Source: Sphingobacteriales bacterium
Lineage (GTDB): Bacteria > Bacteroidota > Bacteroidia > Chitinophagales > Chitinophagaceae
Length of the DNA: 64,000 bases
Assembly: GCA_027484425.1 (NCBI GenBank)
Contig: JAIXSZ010000084.1
Coordinates: 1 to 64,000, forward strand
Direction: 5' to 3'
A model generated the notes under the pieces. It had not been told where the DNA came from. It saw only the letters and a list, made by a program, of their open reading frames with translations, and ran no database searches. Of the stretch, positions 10,002 to 20,300 are shown piece by piece. Positions within the stretch are counted from its first letter, which is position 1. Every line of letters begins with the position of its first letter. A program made the translations under genes and the position numbers.

Positions 10002-11546
10002 TTATGCTGTTACTATTTTATTGTGCTTTTGCAGGTATTGTTCCCAGTCTTGTAGTTGAGCACCTTTTAGCACTCTCGGAAATTTACTCATTGCACCTGC
10101 TTTGCCTTTAGAGCGCAAATAATCAATGAAAGTATCTGCCGGAAGTACTTTTACAAATACCTCTTTGAGTGCTGATGTACGTTCCACCAAGTAGTCATCA
10201 TTCAATTGAGCTAACGTTTCGTCAAGTAAATTTCTTAACGAATCTGGGTCTACATCATTGTCACAACCTATGTACCATTGATGTGCAAATAAATTATCGT
10301 ATTTCATGCCAGAAACTGCAAACTCGCAAATTGTGATATTCATTTGATTTGAAACCATCTCAATAGCTTTATTCATATTGTCAACCGACAAATGTTCTCC
10401 GCAAAGACTTAAGAATTGTTTGGTTCTGCCTACTATAGCGATTTCATGCTCAGCAGCATCAGTAAATCTAATAACATCACCTATCATATATCTCCATGCA
10501 CCAGAGCACGTACTCAACAGCACAGCATATTCTATACCTTCTTTTATATCGCTGATAGTAAAAGTTTCAGGATTAGGTTTTGGATTACCATCATCGTCAA
10601 AGTTGGAACTATTAAACGGAACAAACTCAAAAAACACTCCTGTATTTAATACTAGTTTGATACCAGCATTAGGTCTAGCTTGAAAACCAAATGACCCTTC
10701 AGATGCCATGTAAGTTTCAATAAAAGTGACTGGCTTACCCCAAATATTCTGAAAACTATGCCTGTATGGCTCTATAGAAACCCCACCATGAATATAAACA
10801 CTGAGATTTGGCCATATATCATGTATATTCTTCACCCCGTAGTGCTTAATTACTCGCTCAAGGACTATCTGAACCCAAGCTGGCACACCACAAACTATTC
10901 CTACATCCCATTGAGAAGCATTCTCAACAATCAAATTTATTCGATCTTCCCACTGCGGTTTACGCGAGATACGCTGACCAGGTTTGTATAAAAGAGACGA
11001 CATCCATCTAGGCATGTTTTTGGCGCTAATGCCACTCATATCGCCCTCGTAATATTCTCCTTTTTCAAACAAGGAGGTAGTGCCTCCCAACATCAAAACA
11101 CCCTTCTCGAAAGCCACCGGCTGTATCTTGAAGTTGGCCATGCTGTAAAGCTGCTTAAACCCTACATTTTTAATAGATTTTATCATATCCTGAGTAACAG
11201 GTATATGCTTGCTGGCAGATTCGGAAGTACCAGAACTTAGTGCAAAATATTTGACTTTACCAGGCCAAGATACATTTTCTTCTCCTGCTTGGCACCTACT
11301 CCACCATTTCTCATACATGTCAGAGTAAGTATGTATGGGAACCCTACTCCTGAAAGCTTGAACAAAATCTATTTCCTTACTAAGGATATCACCAAAACCA
11401 TAATGCTTGCCAAAAGACGTATACTGTCCTCTTTCCAACAACTGTCTCAAGGTGTGTCTTTGGTATGCCTGTGGACTAGCCACCGACAGCTTGAATTTCT
11501 TGCGTAATTGTAATGACCGGGCTATCAGATTACCTAATATTGCCAT
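10002..11546 (-). CDS. GH3-family acyl-adenylating protein
   Basis: 514 residues, the full length of bacterial homologues of the plant GH3 (auxin-responsive) family. GH3 proteins belong to the ANL adenylase group: they activate a carboxylate with ATP and usually transfer it to an amino acid. The nucleotide loop is SSGTSES at residues 104-110, followed by K-H-I-P-V-T. Y-M-A-S-E-G (acyl/adenylate pocket) lies near 280, and a Y-M-I-G-D-V-I-R-F hinge-like motif near 355. The substrate of bacterial GH3 proteins is largely unknown, and nothing nearby suggests auxin metabolism. It has its own promoter (11582-11589) and terminator (9930-9974). Confidence 0.88.
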   Translation of the reverse strand: MAILGNLIARSLQLRKKFKLSVASPQAYQRHTLRQLLERGQYTSFGKHYGFGDILSKEIDFVQAFRSRVPIHTYSDMYEKWWSRCQAGEENVSWPGKVKYFALSSGTSESASKHIPVTQDMIKSIKNVGFKQLYSMANFKIQPVAFEKGVLMLGGTTSLFEKGEYYEGDMSGISAKNMPRWMSSLLYKPGQRISRKPQWEDRINLIVENASQWDVGIVCGVPAWVQIVLERVIKHYGVKNIHDIWPNLSVYIHGGVSIEPYRHSFQNIWGKPVTFIETYMASEGSFGFQARPNAGIKLVLNTGVFFEFVPFNSSNFDDDGNPKPNPETFTISDIKEGIEYAVLLSTCSGAWRYMIGDVIRFTDAAEHEIAIVGRTKQFLSLCGEHLSVDNMNKAIEMVSNQMNITICEFAVSGMKYDNLFAHQWYIGCDNDVDPDSLRNLLDETLAQLNDDYLVERTSALKEVFVKVLPADTFIDYLRSKGKAGAMSKFPRVLKGAQLQDWEQYLQKHNKIVTA

Positions 11547-11581
11547 TGGTTCTTAAGAATTGGTTTTAAAAATTTAAAGAA

Positions 11582-11589
11582 CAAAAGTA
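11582..11589 (-). promoter_or_regulatory. TAnnTTTG promoter element for the GH3-family gene
   Basis: The minus strand reads TACTTTTG, an exact consensus match about 36 bp upstream of the start codon. Confidence 0.55.
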
Positions 11590-11731
11590 CATTTTACTTT
11601 GTTAACGTGAATGGAATAATAATGAAAGAACATAATAATTAATTAGCATTGAGTTGTCAAACATAATCCGCCACCTACAATTGAAACATCAAAATAAACA
11701 TAAAGACAATATTTACTAACTTGCACCCATT

Positions 11732-11911
11732 ATGAATTGGAGAGCAATTATTGGCCTTATTCTACTTATACTGGGGGTAAGGGTTTTCTACATTGCACAA
11801 GAGGGAGCTGGCAACTCTGGGTCTTATGGCAAAATAGGTGGTTTTGTTTGGATAGCTGTGGGTGTATTCTTCATACTCAAAGCAATGACACAAAAAAAAG
11901 AAGAACTTTAA
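11732..11911 (+). CDS. Small two-helix membrane protein
   Basis: 59 residues from the ATG at 11732 to the TAA at 11909-11911. Residues ~5-21 (I-I-G-L-I-L-L-I-L-G-V) and ~34-50 (I-G-G-F-V-W-I-A-V-G-V-F-F-I-L) form two hydrophobic helices joined by a Gly/Ser-rich loop, with a basic/acidic tail K-K-E-E-L. A promoter-like TAACTTGC lies ~15 bp upstream. The same DNA also reads open in another frame (11737-11937), but that product lacks sensible composition, so this frame is preferred. No family is recognised. It precedes the transaldolase gene, which has its own promoter element. Confidence 0.65.
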   Translation: MNWRAIIGLILLILGVRVFYIAQEGAGNSGSYGKIGGFVWIAVGVFFILKAMTQKKEEL

Positions 11912-11992
11912 GTAGTTACTACTTACCCAACAGTTAAGTAAAATGTGGGAAAGGGGTGGGAAAAGCTCAATGAAATATCCTATTTTATTGAC

Positions 11993-12000
11993 TAATTTTG
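11993..12000 (+). promoter_or_regulatory. TAnnTTTG promoter element for the transaldolase gene
   Basis: TAATTTTG, an exact match ending 21 bp before the ATG at 12022. It overlaps an upstream in-frame TTG at 11998, which argues against that TTG being the translation start. Confidence 0.6.
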
Positions 12001-12021
12001 TACCATAAAAGACAAATTAAT

Positions 12022-12675
12022 ATGAAATTTTTTATTGACACGGCAAACCTTGCCCAGATTCAAGAAGCCAATGACTTAGGCATATTGGATGGTGTAACCA
12101 CCAACCCTACACTAATGGCAAAAGAAGGCATAAAAGGTACCGATGCCATAGCAGCACATTACAAGACTATTTGCGAAATGGTAGACGGTCCAGTAAGTGC
12201 CGAAGTACTGGGCACTACTTTTGAAGGTATAATAGCTGAAGGACAGAAACTTGCCGCTATACACCCCAATATAGTGGTTAAAGTACCTATGATAAAAGAT
12301 GGTATCAAGGCTATAAAATGGTTTACAGATCATGGTATCAAAACCAACTGTACGCTGGTGTTCTCTGCGGGTCAGGCTATTTTGGCTGCAAAAGCAGGTG
12401 CTACATTTGTTTCTCCTTTCATAGGTCGCATAGACGATGGTAGCTGGGATGGTGTACAACTGATAGAACAGATTGTAAACATTTACAACACTCAAGGATA
12501 CATGACAGAGGTTTTGGCAGCATCTATCCGCAATCCTTTACACATTGTGCGTTGTGCAGAGGCTGGTGCAGATGTGTGTACTTGCCCACTCAGCTCTATA
12601 TTGGGTCTACTCAAACACCCTCTTACTGACATCGGCTTGCAGCAATTTTTGGCAGATGCCCAGTCTATGCAGTAA
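12022..12675 (+). CDS. tal: Transaldolase, short TalC/FSA-type
   Basis: 217 residues, the size of the short transaldolase/fructose-6-phosphate aldolase family. It acts in the cytoplasm in the non-oxidative pentose phosphate pathway, moving a dihydroxyacetone unit between sugar phosphates through a Schiff base. Landmarks are F-I-D-T-A-N at the N-terminus, G-V-T-T-N-P-T near residue 24, the Schiff-base lysine in N-I-V-V-K-V-P (K87), and S-P-F-I-G-R at 131-136. Phe at position 133 corresponds to the residue that is Phe in transaldolases and Tyr in FSA, so transaldolase activity is the better guess. The start is set by the promoter element just upstream. Its 3' end faces the next gene with only 16 bp between stops. 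Confidence 0.93.
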   Translation: MKFFIDTANLAQIQEANDLGILDGVTTNPTLMAKEGIKGTDAIAAHYKTICEMVDGPVSAEVLGTTFEGIIAEGQKLAAIHPNIVVKVPMIKDGIKAIKWFTDHGIKTNCTLVFSAGQAILAAKAGATFVSPFIGRIDDGSWDGVQLIEQIVNIYNTQGYMTEVLAASIRNPLHIVRCAEAGADVCTCPLSSILGLLKHPLTDIGLQQFLADAQSMQ

Positions 12676-12691
12676 TGTGTGGGTAATTCAA

Positions 12692-13216
12692 TCAAAACAA
12701 TAAGTCAATACTTTTCTTTAACTGATGTGCAGTGAGCTCTTGGGCCAACTGCACATCTTTCATTTTACGCAGTTGGTCCATTATTAAATGTACATCATGC
12801 CCCGATTGAGCAGTTTGAATTAACCATAAATAATCGAGGTGCTTAACCTCTGGTAAAAGTACTCTATTCTCAGACTTTAGCTGATACAGAACGTAATAAT
12901 AGCTACTGTTGACGAAATAATGACTGTAAGTAGGAAAATAAAAGAACGAACCTTTATCGTCTTCAACAGCACCAAACATATCAGGTTGCACCTGCTTCAC
13001 CAGTGACTGAGCAGCATTTTTACCACTTTTATTATCCTTCACCTCCTTCATCGTAATAGTATTCTCGGGCACATTTATAAATTCTGTACCAAAAAACTTA
13101 TTGATAGCCCAGCACATTCTGTATCCAGGCAGTGACGAGGCAATGCCCACCATAGCGGTCTCTAGAAAGAAACGCTCCTGCATTTGGGTCATATCCAGAA
13201 CATTATCTGCTGCCAT
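12692..13216 (-). CDS. IPExxxVDY family protein
   Basis: 174 residues, no signal peptide, cytoplasmic. The C-terminal half carries the family signature as L-P-E-V-K-H-L-D-Y-L-W-L-I near residue 120; the canonical I-P-E-x-x-x-V-D-Y is conservatively altered to L-P-E and L-D-Y. The family is specific to Bacteroidota and has no established function. The N-terminal half has F-F-G-T-E-F and Y-F-P-T-Y. It is convergent with the transaldolase gene and no terminator is visible between them, so read-through antisense transcription is possible. Confidence 0.75.
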   Translation of the reverse strand: MAADNVLDMTQMQERFFLETAMVGIASSLPGYRMCWAINKFFGTEFINVPENTITMKEVKDNKSGKNAAQSLVKQVQPDMFGAVEDDKGSFFYFPTYSHYFVNSSYYYVLYQLKSENRVLLPEVKHLDYLWLIQTAQSGHDVHLIMDQLRKMKDVQLAQELTAHQLKKSIDLLF

Positions 13217-13243
13217 GTAGTTAAAAACTGCTTAGTGCTACTA

Positions 13244-13251
13244 CAAAGATA
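13244..13251 (-). promoter_or_regulatory. TAnnTTTG promoter element for the IPExxxVDY gene
   Basis: The minus strand reads TATCTTTG, an exact match about 28 bp upstream of the start codon. Confidence 0.55.
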
Positions 13252-13302
13252 CCTACTGCCGCAAAAATCTACGACATAAAGTAGAAGACCTAAAAATTAC
13301 CA

Positions 13303-13336
13303 TTCATGAACTCAAATCGACGGTTGGTGTATTGAT
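13303..13336 (+). repeat. Upstream repeat copy 1 (paralogue leader)
   Basis: A 34-bp block recurs at 15580-15613 with two mismatches, at a similar distance (55-90 bp) before the start codons of the two S74 paralogues. The duplication therefore included regulatory DNA. It may be an operator or promoter segment; this is inference. Confidence 0.7.
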
Positions 13337-13390
13337 AAATGTTAAAAACAGGAAGTGTAGCTAATGTTGCTGAATTAAAAAACAACCAAT

Positions 13391-15340
13391 ATGAAACTAC
13401 TACAACCAATTTGCCTTATTGCAATGACAATAACTGCAAACGAACTGAAAGCACAAGGAGTAGCCATCAATAATGGCGGCACACCAGCACATAGTTCTGC
13501 AATGCTAGATGTGAGTGCCACCAACAAAGGTATGCTGGCACCACGCATGACTATGACTCAGCGAAATGCTATAAGCAGCCCAGCAACAGGACTATTGATA
13601 TTTCAGACTGATGCCACGCCTGGTTTTTACTACTACAACGGAACAGCATGGGTAGCTGTGAGCGGTGGGGCTAGCGGTGGATACTGGGACCCATCTGGCA
13701 CTGCTGATATACACAACAACAACAGCGGTAATGTGGGTATTGGCACCACAACACCACTAGCAAAACTACATGTAAGTGATAGTAATGTAGTGTTTAACGC
13801 CATAGGATATACTACTGCTACCACACCCGGCAACCCACCCATATCAGGTGCAGGTAGACGCATGATGTGGTATGCCGACAAGGCGGCTTTCAGGGCAGGT
13901 GGTGTAAATGGTACACAATGGGATGCCGCAAACATTGGTAATTATTCATTTGCTGCTGGTAATAATTCTACTGCATCTGGTGAAAATTCAACAGCAATTG
14001 GATTAAATAACGATGCCAGTGGAGAGACTTCCACTGCGATGGGTGTTAACGCTACTGCTAGCGGAGTGAATACAACTGCAATAGGTTATTACTCTAATGC
14101 TACCGGCGACTATTCAGCAGTTTTGGGAAGAGGCACAGCGTTAGGGATGAACTCAATAGCAATAGGTGGCTGGGCGGAAGGTAATGAATCTGTAGCTCTA
14201 GCAAATGGAGTTACAACTGGACATGGCAGCCTTGCAATGGGTACTGGCGCTACAGCAACGGGTGATGTGGCTATTGCTTTCGGTTCCACTGTTGCTTCTG
14301 GTGAATACTCCACTTCAATGGGGTTCAATACATCTTCCAGCGGGTCAAGAGCTACCGCAATGGGAAACTCAACAACAGCGAGTGGTCTGAATGCTACTGC
14401 AATGGGATTAAATACTGTAGCAAGTGGAGAGACATCAACTGCAATGGGTGTTAACGCTACCGCTAGCGGAGTGAACACAACTGCGATAGGTTATTACTCT
14501 AATGCTACCGGCGACTATTCAGCAGTTTTGGGAAGAGGCACAGCGTTAGGGATGAACTCAATAGCAATTGGTGGCTGGGCGGAAGCTAATGAATCTGTAG
14601 CACTAGCAAATGGAGTTACAACTGGATATGGCAGCATAGCAATGGGTAGTGGAGCGACAGCAAGCGGTGATGTGGCTATTGCTTTCGGTTCCACTGTTGC
14701 TTCTGGCAGTAACTCAACATCTATGGGAAATAATGTAGGAACCAATAATCACATGGGTTCATTTGCAATAGGTGACAATTCACCATCAACCTTTTCTGGT
14801 TCTTTCACATTTACTAATAACGATGCAGATCATCAAATGATGATGCGTTTTGCAGGTGGGTATAAGTTGTATAGCGACGCTGATGCCACTGTAGGCACAC
14901 AACTGGCACCAGGTGGAAGCAGCTGGAGCACAATAAGTGATGTGCGTAAGAAAGAAAACTTTGTGCCTGTGAATGGTGAGGAGTTTCTGAATAAAATAGC
15001 AAAATTCAGCCTCACTAGCTGGAACTACAAAGGACAAAACCCTAAAGAATATCGCCACTATGGCCCAATGGCGCAAGACTTCTACGCTGCCTTTGGTAAA
15101 GATAGTTATGGTAATGTGGGTAATGATACTACCATCAGTCAGGCAGATATGGAAGGTGTGAGCTTTGTGGCGATACAAGCACTGGAAAGACGCACTCGCG
15201 AGCAACAAAAACAAATAGAGGCCCTGACCAAAGAAAATATGGAACTAAAAGCCGCAAGCAAGCAAATAGCCGATCTATCGGCTAGGCTGGAAGCTATGGA
15301 GGCTACTATTAACAACAATAAAGGACTGACTACTAAATAG
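13391..15340 (+). CDS. Trimeric fibre-like protein: YadA-type head repeats plus S74 intramolecular chaperone
   Basis: 649 residues. A signal peptide (cleavage near L-K-A-Q) is followed by a conserved N-terminal domain of ~140 residues with [14 protein letters not shown] and M-L-A-P-R-M-T. A long head (residues ~190-455) is built of ~14-residue units such as A-S-G-x-x-S-T-A-M-G, the left-handed beta-roll pattern of trimeric adhesin heads. The C-terminal S74 peptidase/chaperone domain has I-S-D-V-R-K-K-E-N near residue 514, and a coiled coil of Gln/Lys/Glu follows. By family knowledge S74 domains drive trimer folding and self-cleave before the Ser. The head contains an internal 135-codon duplication. 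No T9SS sorting domain or autotransporter barrel is present, so how it reaches the surface is unclear. Confidence 0.88.
   Translation: MKLLQPICLIAMTITANELKAQGVAINNGGTPAHSSAMLDVSATNKGMLAPRMTMTQRNAISSPATGLLIFQTDATPGFYYYNGTAWVAVSGGASGGYWDPSGTADIHNNNSGNVGIGTTTPLAKLHVSDSNVVFNAIGYTTATTPGNPPISGAGRRMMWYADKAAFRAGGVNGTQWDAANIGNYSFAAGNNSTASGENSTAIGLNNDASGETSTAMGVNATASGVNTTAIGYYSNATGDYSAVLGRGTALGMNSIAIGGWAEGNESVALANGVTTGHGSLAMGTGATATGDVAIAFGSTVASGEYSTSMGFNTSSSGSRATAMGNSTTASGLNATAMGLNTVASGETSTAMGVNATASGVNTTAIGYYSNATGDYSAVLGRGTALGMNSIAIGGWAEANESVALANGVTTGYGSIAMGSGATASGDVAIAFGSTVASGSNSTSMGNNVGTNNHMGSFAIGDNSPSTFSGSFTFTNNDADHQMMMRFAGGYKLYSDADATVGTQLAPGGSSWSTISDVRKKENFVPVNGEEFLNKIAKFSLTSWNYKGQNPKEYRHYGPMAQDFYAAFGKDSYGNVGNDTTISQADMEGVSFVAIQALERRTREQQKQIEALTKENMELKAASKQIADLSARLEAMEATINNNKGLTTK
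14021..14306 (+). repeat. Internal duplication, copy 1
   Basis: This block recurs at 14426-14711, offset exactly 405 bp (135 codons). It includes a run of about 80 identical bases from ~14086. It encodes the [10 protein letters not shown] to A-F-G-S-T-V-A-S-G stretch of the head. Confidence 0.9.
14426..14711 (+). repeat. Internal duplication, copy 2
   Basis: Second copy of the 14021-14306 block, in the same reading frame, so the head was lengthened by one in-frame duplication. Confidence 0.9.
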
Positions 15341-15667
15341 TGTTTAACACAACTGGCAAATCTCTTGGCAGCGATATCAATACCTATAACAAGGCTTGAT
15401 GTATTGCCGCAGGAGAAGTGACAATAAAATAGTATTCTGCCAATTCTATATACACCGTCAGGCACTATTACCAGATACCATCTTCTTTAAAACTAAATGA
15501 ATTAGACTCTAAGGAAAGTAGTGTAATTGATATGTTATAAAAGCAGCAAAAAAACTAAAAATCAGGTAACTACATGCAGTTCATGAACTCAAATCGACTA
15601 TTGGTGTATTGATGATTTATTAAAAACAACACTCTAATTAACATTGCCTAATAAAAAACAACCAAAT
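15341..15667 (+). other. Intergenic region between the S74 paralogues
   Basis: 327 bp without a credible gene. The 3' half contains the duplicated 34-bp leader block and an A-rich stretch before the next start. No convincing terminator was found after the first gene. Confidence 0.6.
15580..15613 (+). repeat. Upstream repeat copy 2 (paralogue leader)
   Basis: Second copy of the 13303-13336 block, two mismatches in 34 bp, 55 bp before the ATG at 15668. Confidence 0.7.
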
Positions 15668-17299
15668 ATGAAACTACTAAAACCAATCTGCATCATTGCT
15701 ATGACAATGGCCGCAAACGAACTGAAAGCACAAGGAGTAGCCATCAACAATGGAGGCACACCTGCACATAGCTCTGCAATGCTAGATGTAAGTGCTACCA
15801 ACAAGGGTATGCTAGCACCCCGCATGACTATGACTGAACGAGATGCAATAAGCACCCCTGCAACGGGATTATTGATTTTTCAGACTGATGCCACACCGGG
15901 CTTTTACTACTACAATGGTACCGCATGGGTAGCGGTGAGCGGTGGGGCGAGCGGTGGATACTGGGACCCTTCTGGCACAGCAGACATACACAATAACAAC
16001 AGCGGGAATGTAGGTATAGGCACAGCCACACCACTAGCAAAACTACATGTAAGTGATAGCAATGTAGTTTTCGCTGCCGAAGGCGCAGATGTCTCATTAC
16101 TTCCTGGCAACCCACCAGTAGCTGGGGCGGGTAGGAGAACAATGTGGTATGCCGACAAGGCAGCTTTTCGCACAGGCGCAGTTTATGCAACACAGTGGGA
16201 TATAGAAAATGTAGGAAACTATTCATTTGCAGCAGGTAGCAACAATATCGCCTCCGGTATATCTTCAACTTCATTGGGCGACTCCAATTTGGCAAGTGGC
16301 GGATATTCAATGGCGACTGGCTTCAGTACAATTGCTAGTGGCTTGTATTCTACTGCAGCTGGGAACAACACAACTGCCAGCGGATGGTGTTCCAAGGCTG
16401 GGGGATACAACGCGGTAGCCAGTGGATCATATGCTAACGCTATGGGATATAACGCATTAGCCAGTGGAGAAGCTGCCATAGCAATGGGATTCAGGGTAAC
16501 AGCGAGTGGAGCTTACACCATTGCAATGGGGTCTGATGCTAACGCAAGTGGTGGTGTCGCAATTGGTGGAGGGACAAACGCAAGCGGATTGTACTCTACT
16601 GCAATGGGTTCGAGTACAATCGCCAGTGGATGGTATTCTACCGCATTAGGCAGGCAAACAACCGCTAGTGGCCTTCTGTCTACCGCAATGGGCACACATG
16701 TCTCAACAAACGGGAAAGAAGGTTCTTTCGCAATTGGAGACAAATCCCCGGTGTTCACTACAGGAGTCTATACTTTGAACGATGCAAATAACCAAATGAT
16801 GATGCGCTTTGCTGGTGGTTATAAGTTGTATTCAAATGCAGCGACGACGATAGGGGTACAAGTAGTTGCAGGCGGTAATAGCTGGAGCACTATAAGTGAT
16901 GTGCGTAAGAAAGAAAACTTTGTGCCTGTGAATGGGGAGGAGTTTCTGAATAAGATAGCAAAATTCAACCTGACTAGCTGGAACTATAAAGGGCAAAACC
17001 CTAAAGAGTACCGCCACTATGGCCCTATGGCGCAAGACTTTTATGCTGCTTTTGGGAAGGATAGCTATGGTACTGTGGGCAATGATACTACCATCAGTCA
17101 GGCAGATATGGAAGGTGTGAGTTTTGTAGCGATACAAGCTCTGGAAAAACGCACCCGCGAACAGCAACAGCAAATAGAAGCACTTTTGAACGAAGTAAGG
17201 GCGCTAAAAGAAGCCAATAGTCTGAAAGTAGACGCAACAGAAAGGCTGGGAGTACAAGAAGCTGCTATTGATAACAAAACGAAAAACAACAACAAATAG
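15668..17299 (+). CDS. Trimeric fibre-like protein, paralogue of the preceding gene
   Basis: 543 residues from the ATG at 15668; an in-frame TTG at 15644 would extend it but lies upstream of the signal peptide. The first ~130 and last ~140 residues are nearly identical to the 13391-15340 product: same signal peptide, N-terminal domain and S74 domain (S-D-V-R-K-K-E-N near residue 408). The middle head has the same A-S-G-x-x-S-T-A-M-G unit but a different, shorter series without the 135-codon duplication. Conserved ends around a variable head suggest a tandem duplication followed by divergence or recombination. The next gene starts 56 bp downstream, so cotranscription is likely. Confidence 0.88.
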   Translation: MKLLKPICIIAMTMAANELKAQGVAINNGGTPAHSSAMLDVSATNKGMLAPRMTMTERDAISTPATGLLIFQTDATPGFYYYNGTAWVAVSGGASGGYWDPSGTADIHNNNSGNVGIGTATPLAKLHVSDSNVVFAAEGADVSLLPGNPPVAGAGRRTMWYADKAAFRTGAVYATQWDIENVGNYSFAAGSNNIASGISSTSLGDSNLASGGYSMATGFSTIASGLYSTAAGNNTTASGWCSKAGGYNAVASGSYANAMGYNALASGEAAIAMGFRVTASGAYTIAMGSDANASGGVAIGGGTNASGLYSTAMGSSTIASGWYSTALGRQTTASGLLSTAMGTHVSTNGKEGSFAIGDKSPVFTTGVYTLNDANNQMMMRFAGGYKLYSNAATTIGVQVVAGGNSWSTISDVRKKENFVPVNGEEFLNKIAKFNLTSWNYKGQNPKEYRHYGPMAQDFYAAFGKDSYGTVGNDTTISQADMEGVSFVAIQALEKRTREQQQQIEALLNEVRALKEANSLKVDATERLGVQEAAIDNKTKNNNK

Positions 17300-17355
17300 T
17301 GCAGGGAGCAATCCCCCCCTATTCATCATATTCAATACTTCAAAAAACACTCTTT

Positions 17356-20300
17356 ATGAAAAAAATAATATTGCTTACACTATGCTGCATCATGCAGTAC
17401 TGGGTCCATGCTCAGGCACATTTCACCATAGGTAGCGGCACACACTTCAGCGTCAGTAATGCTGCGTCTGTGGTAATGGATACAGGTGAATTTGTAAATA
17501 ATGGATTTTATACCGACTCTTCAGGCAATTTCTTTGCTGAGGGTGGCATCAACTTTGGTGGTACTGGTGTAACTCGTATGAACTCGCTGTATATCAACAA
17601 TACACAGCACACGAAAATGAATTCGTTGGTATCAGTGTACAATACCACAAAAATCACTGCTGGCAATGTAGATGCAAATGACCAACTCTACATAAGATCA
17701 GACGTCAACTTAATTGCTAACTTGATAGTAATAGGTGTGCTGAGCAATCCGGTAAAGGGCATAATAGCCAGAGCTAGTATGACTAGTGGTACAGGCTGTT
17801 TACCCTACACATCTAACCTGACACTAAATATATCTGGTGCAGCAATGCTGTATCAGTGGCAGTCATCGGCAGATAGTAGCGTATGGACAAATATAGGTGG
17901 AGCTACTAATGCTACCTATACAGCTACCGTATCTGCTACTACATGGTATAGATGTAGCCTTGCTACCAATAATAGTGCCTTTACTCAAGCTACCCCTGGT
18001 GTGAAACATACTTTCACAGGTACTTTACCCAATATAACTGGTGATAGCAGTGTATGTGCTGGGGCTTCTCTACCACTGGCTATAGCGGCTACAGGGGGTA
18101 CATGGATCAGCCAAAACACAGGCATAGCTACTGTAAACATAAGTACAGGAGTAGTAACAGGTGTAAGTGCAGGGGGGGTACTGATAACTTACCGACAGAC
18201 TCCAACCTGTTTCAAAACAAAGTTGATAATTGTAAAAGCACAGCCATCTGCCATAGGTGGAATAGCAGCAGTTTGTTTGGGATCGAGCAGCATACTTACT
18301 AATACCGTAACAGGGGGAATATGGACCAGCACCGCGACTAGTGTGGCTACTATAGGTTCTACTTCTGGTGCAGTAACAGGTGTAGCTGTAGGCAATAGTA
18401 CAATAACGTATGATAAGGCAGGATGTATAGCTACCAGAGTGGTGACGATAAACCCTGTACCAGATGTAGTGACAGGAACATTGTTTACCTGTATTGGTAG
18501 CACAACAGTGCTGAGCTGCGCCACATCAGGTGGTGTTTGGAGTAGTACTAATCTGCCAGTGGCAACGGTGAACAGCACTGGTGTAGTAACAGGCGTGGGC
18601 ATTGGAAGCACTATAATAAGATATACGCTGCCAGTTACAGGATGCAGAAGTTCTGCTACAGTAGCCGTGAATACACAACCAGCAGCGTTTACAGGCTCAC
18701 TAAGTGTCTGCGAAGGAACTACTACTACAATAGCTACATCCACTGCAGGTGGTACATGGTCTACCGCCAATCCAGTTATAGCTAGTATATCTGCAACAGG
18801 AGTAATTAGCGGATTAGTAGCAGGCAACACAACTGTAAGCTATAGTATGGGAGGCTCATGTATGCGTACTGCGGTTGTTACGGTAAACCCAGCGGTAGGC
18901 CCTATTACCGGAGATATGGTGGTGTGTTTGGGACAAACCACCCCATTGACAAATGTATCTGGTGGTGGCACATGGATAAGTAGCAGCCCAAGCACAGCAA
19001 CAGTGACTGGAATTTCGGGTATAGTATCTGGTGTGAGTGCTGGCACTGCTACTATTACCTATCGCCGCGCAACTGGATGCTTCACAACTACTGTAGTGAC
19101 AGTAAATAGTGCATTGGCAGCAATTAGTGGCACACCCAACGTATGTGTGGGCGAAACCACTACCCTCACCCACCCTAGCGCAGGCGGCACATGGAGCAGT
19201 AGTAACGTACTAAGAGGTACAATAGGTGCAACTAGTGGTGTAGTGACAGGCATTAGCGCAGGAGCCATGATTGTTACTTATCACCTCACGACTGGCTGCT
19301 ACAAGACACTAGCATTTACAGTAAAGGCATTACCATCAGCAATGGTAGGAACTGGTATTGTGTGCGAAGGTGCTACCACTACACTTCCATCAGCAACAGG
19401 TGGTGGTACATGGAGCAGCAGCAACACTAGTATAGCTACTGTGCCACTGACCAGCGCTACTGTGACTGGCATAGCGGCTGGAAATGCTACTATTACTTAT
19501 AGGGGTAGTAATGCATGTATTACTACCAGAGTGGTAACAGTAAACACTACACCAGCAGCGATAACAGGTACTCCTATTGTGTGTGTGAGCGCCACTACAG
19601 TATTGAGCTCGGCTACCGCGGGTGGCAACTGGATAAGCAGCAATACAACAAGAGCCACAGTAACCTCAACAGGAATAGTGACTGGAGTAAGCAGTGGTGG
19701 ATTGACAATTTCGTATGTGATGCCTACTGGCTGCAGAGCGTTACTACCAATAACGGTAAACGCAATACCTACCGCAATAACTGGTACACTAACTGTATGC
19801 GCTGGCAGCCACACCACACTATCCAACGCTATTGTGGGCGGCACATGGAGCAGCAGCAACCCTACTACAGCTACTGTACCCACCACGCCGGGTACTGTGA
19901 GCGCACATGCTACTGGTACTGCAACTATAACCTACACCATAGCCAACGGATGTACCCGTACAGCAGAAGTAACAGTAGCACCTGCTGTGAGCAACACTAC
20001 TGGTGCTGCTACAGTGTGCACAGGTGTAAACACACCACTGAGCAATACTAGTACTGGCGGTACATGGACAAGCAGCAACACAACAATAGCTGCCGTAAAT
20101 GTAACAACAGGATTGCTTGTACCAATAAGCACGGGCACTGCAATCATTACATACAGAGTATCGCCTGCATGCTACAACATACACCCCATAACGGTGAACC
20201 CTACCCCTGCTGCAATTACTGGCACTTTGAGGGCATGCCATGGTACCACTACCCTACTGAGCAGCGCTACTGCTGGTGGCACCTGGAGCAGTGCCAACAC

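Noticed and set aside
15139-15465. Minus-strand 108-codon frame at the end of the first S74 gene
   Set aside because: It mirrors the conserved S74 coding sequence and recurs, altered, in the paralogue; no independent coding signal.
13391-17299. S74 tail-fibre-type domains as evidence of a prophage
   Set aside because: Both proteins have signal peptides and adhesin-like heads, and no phage structural, lysis or integrase gene lies nearby.
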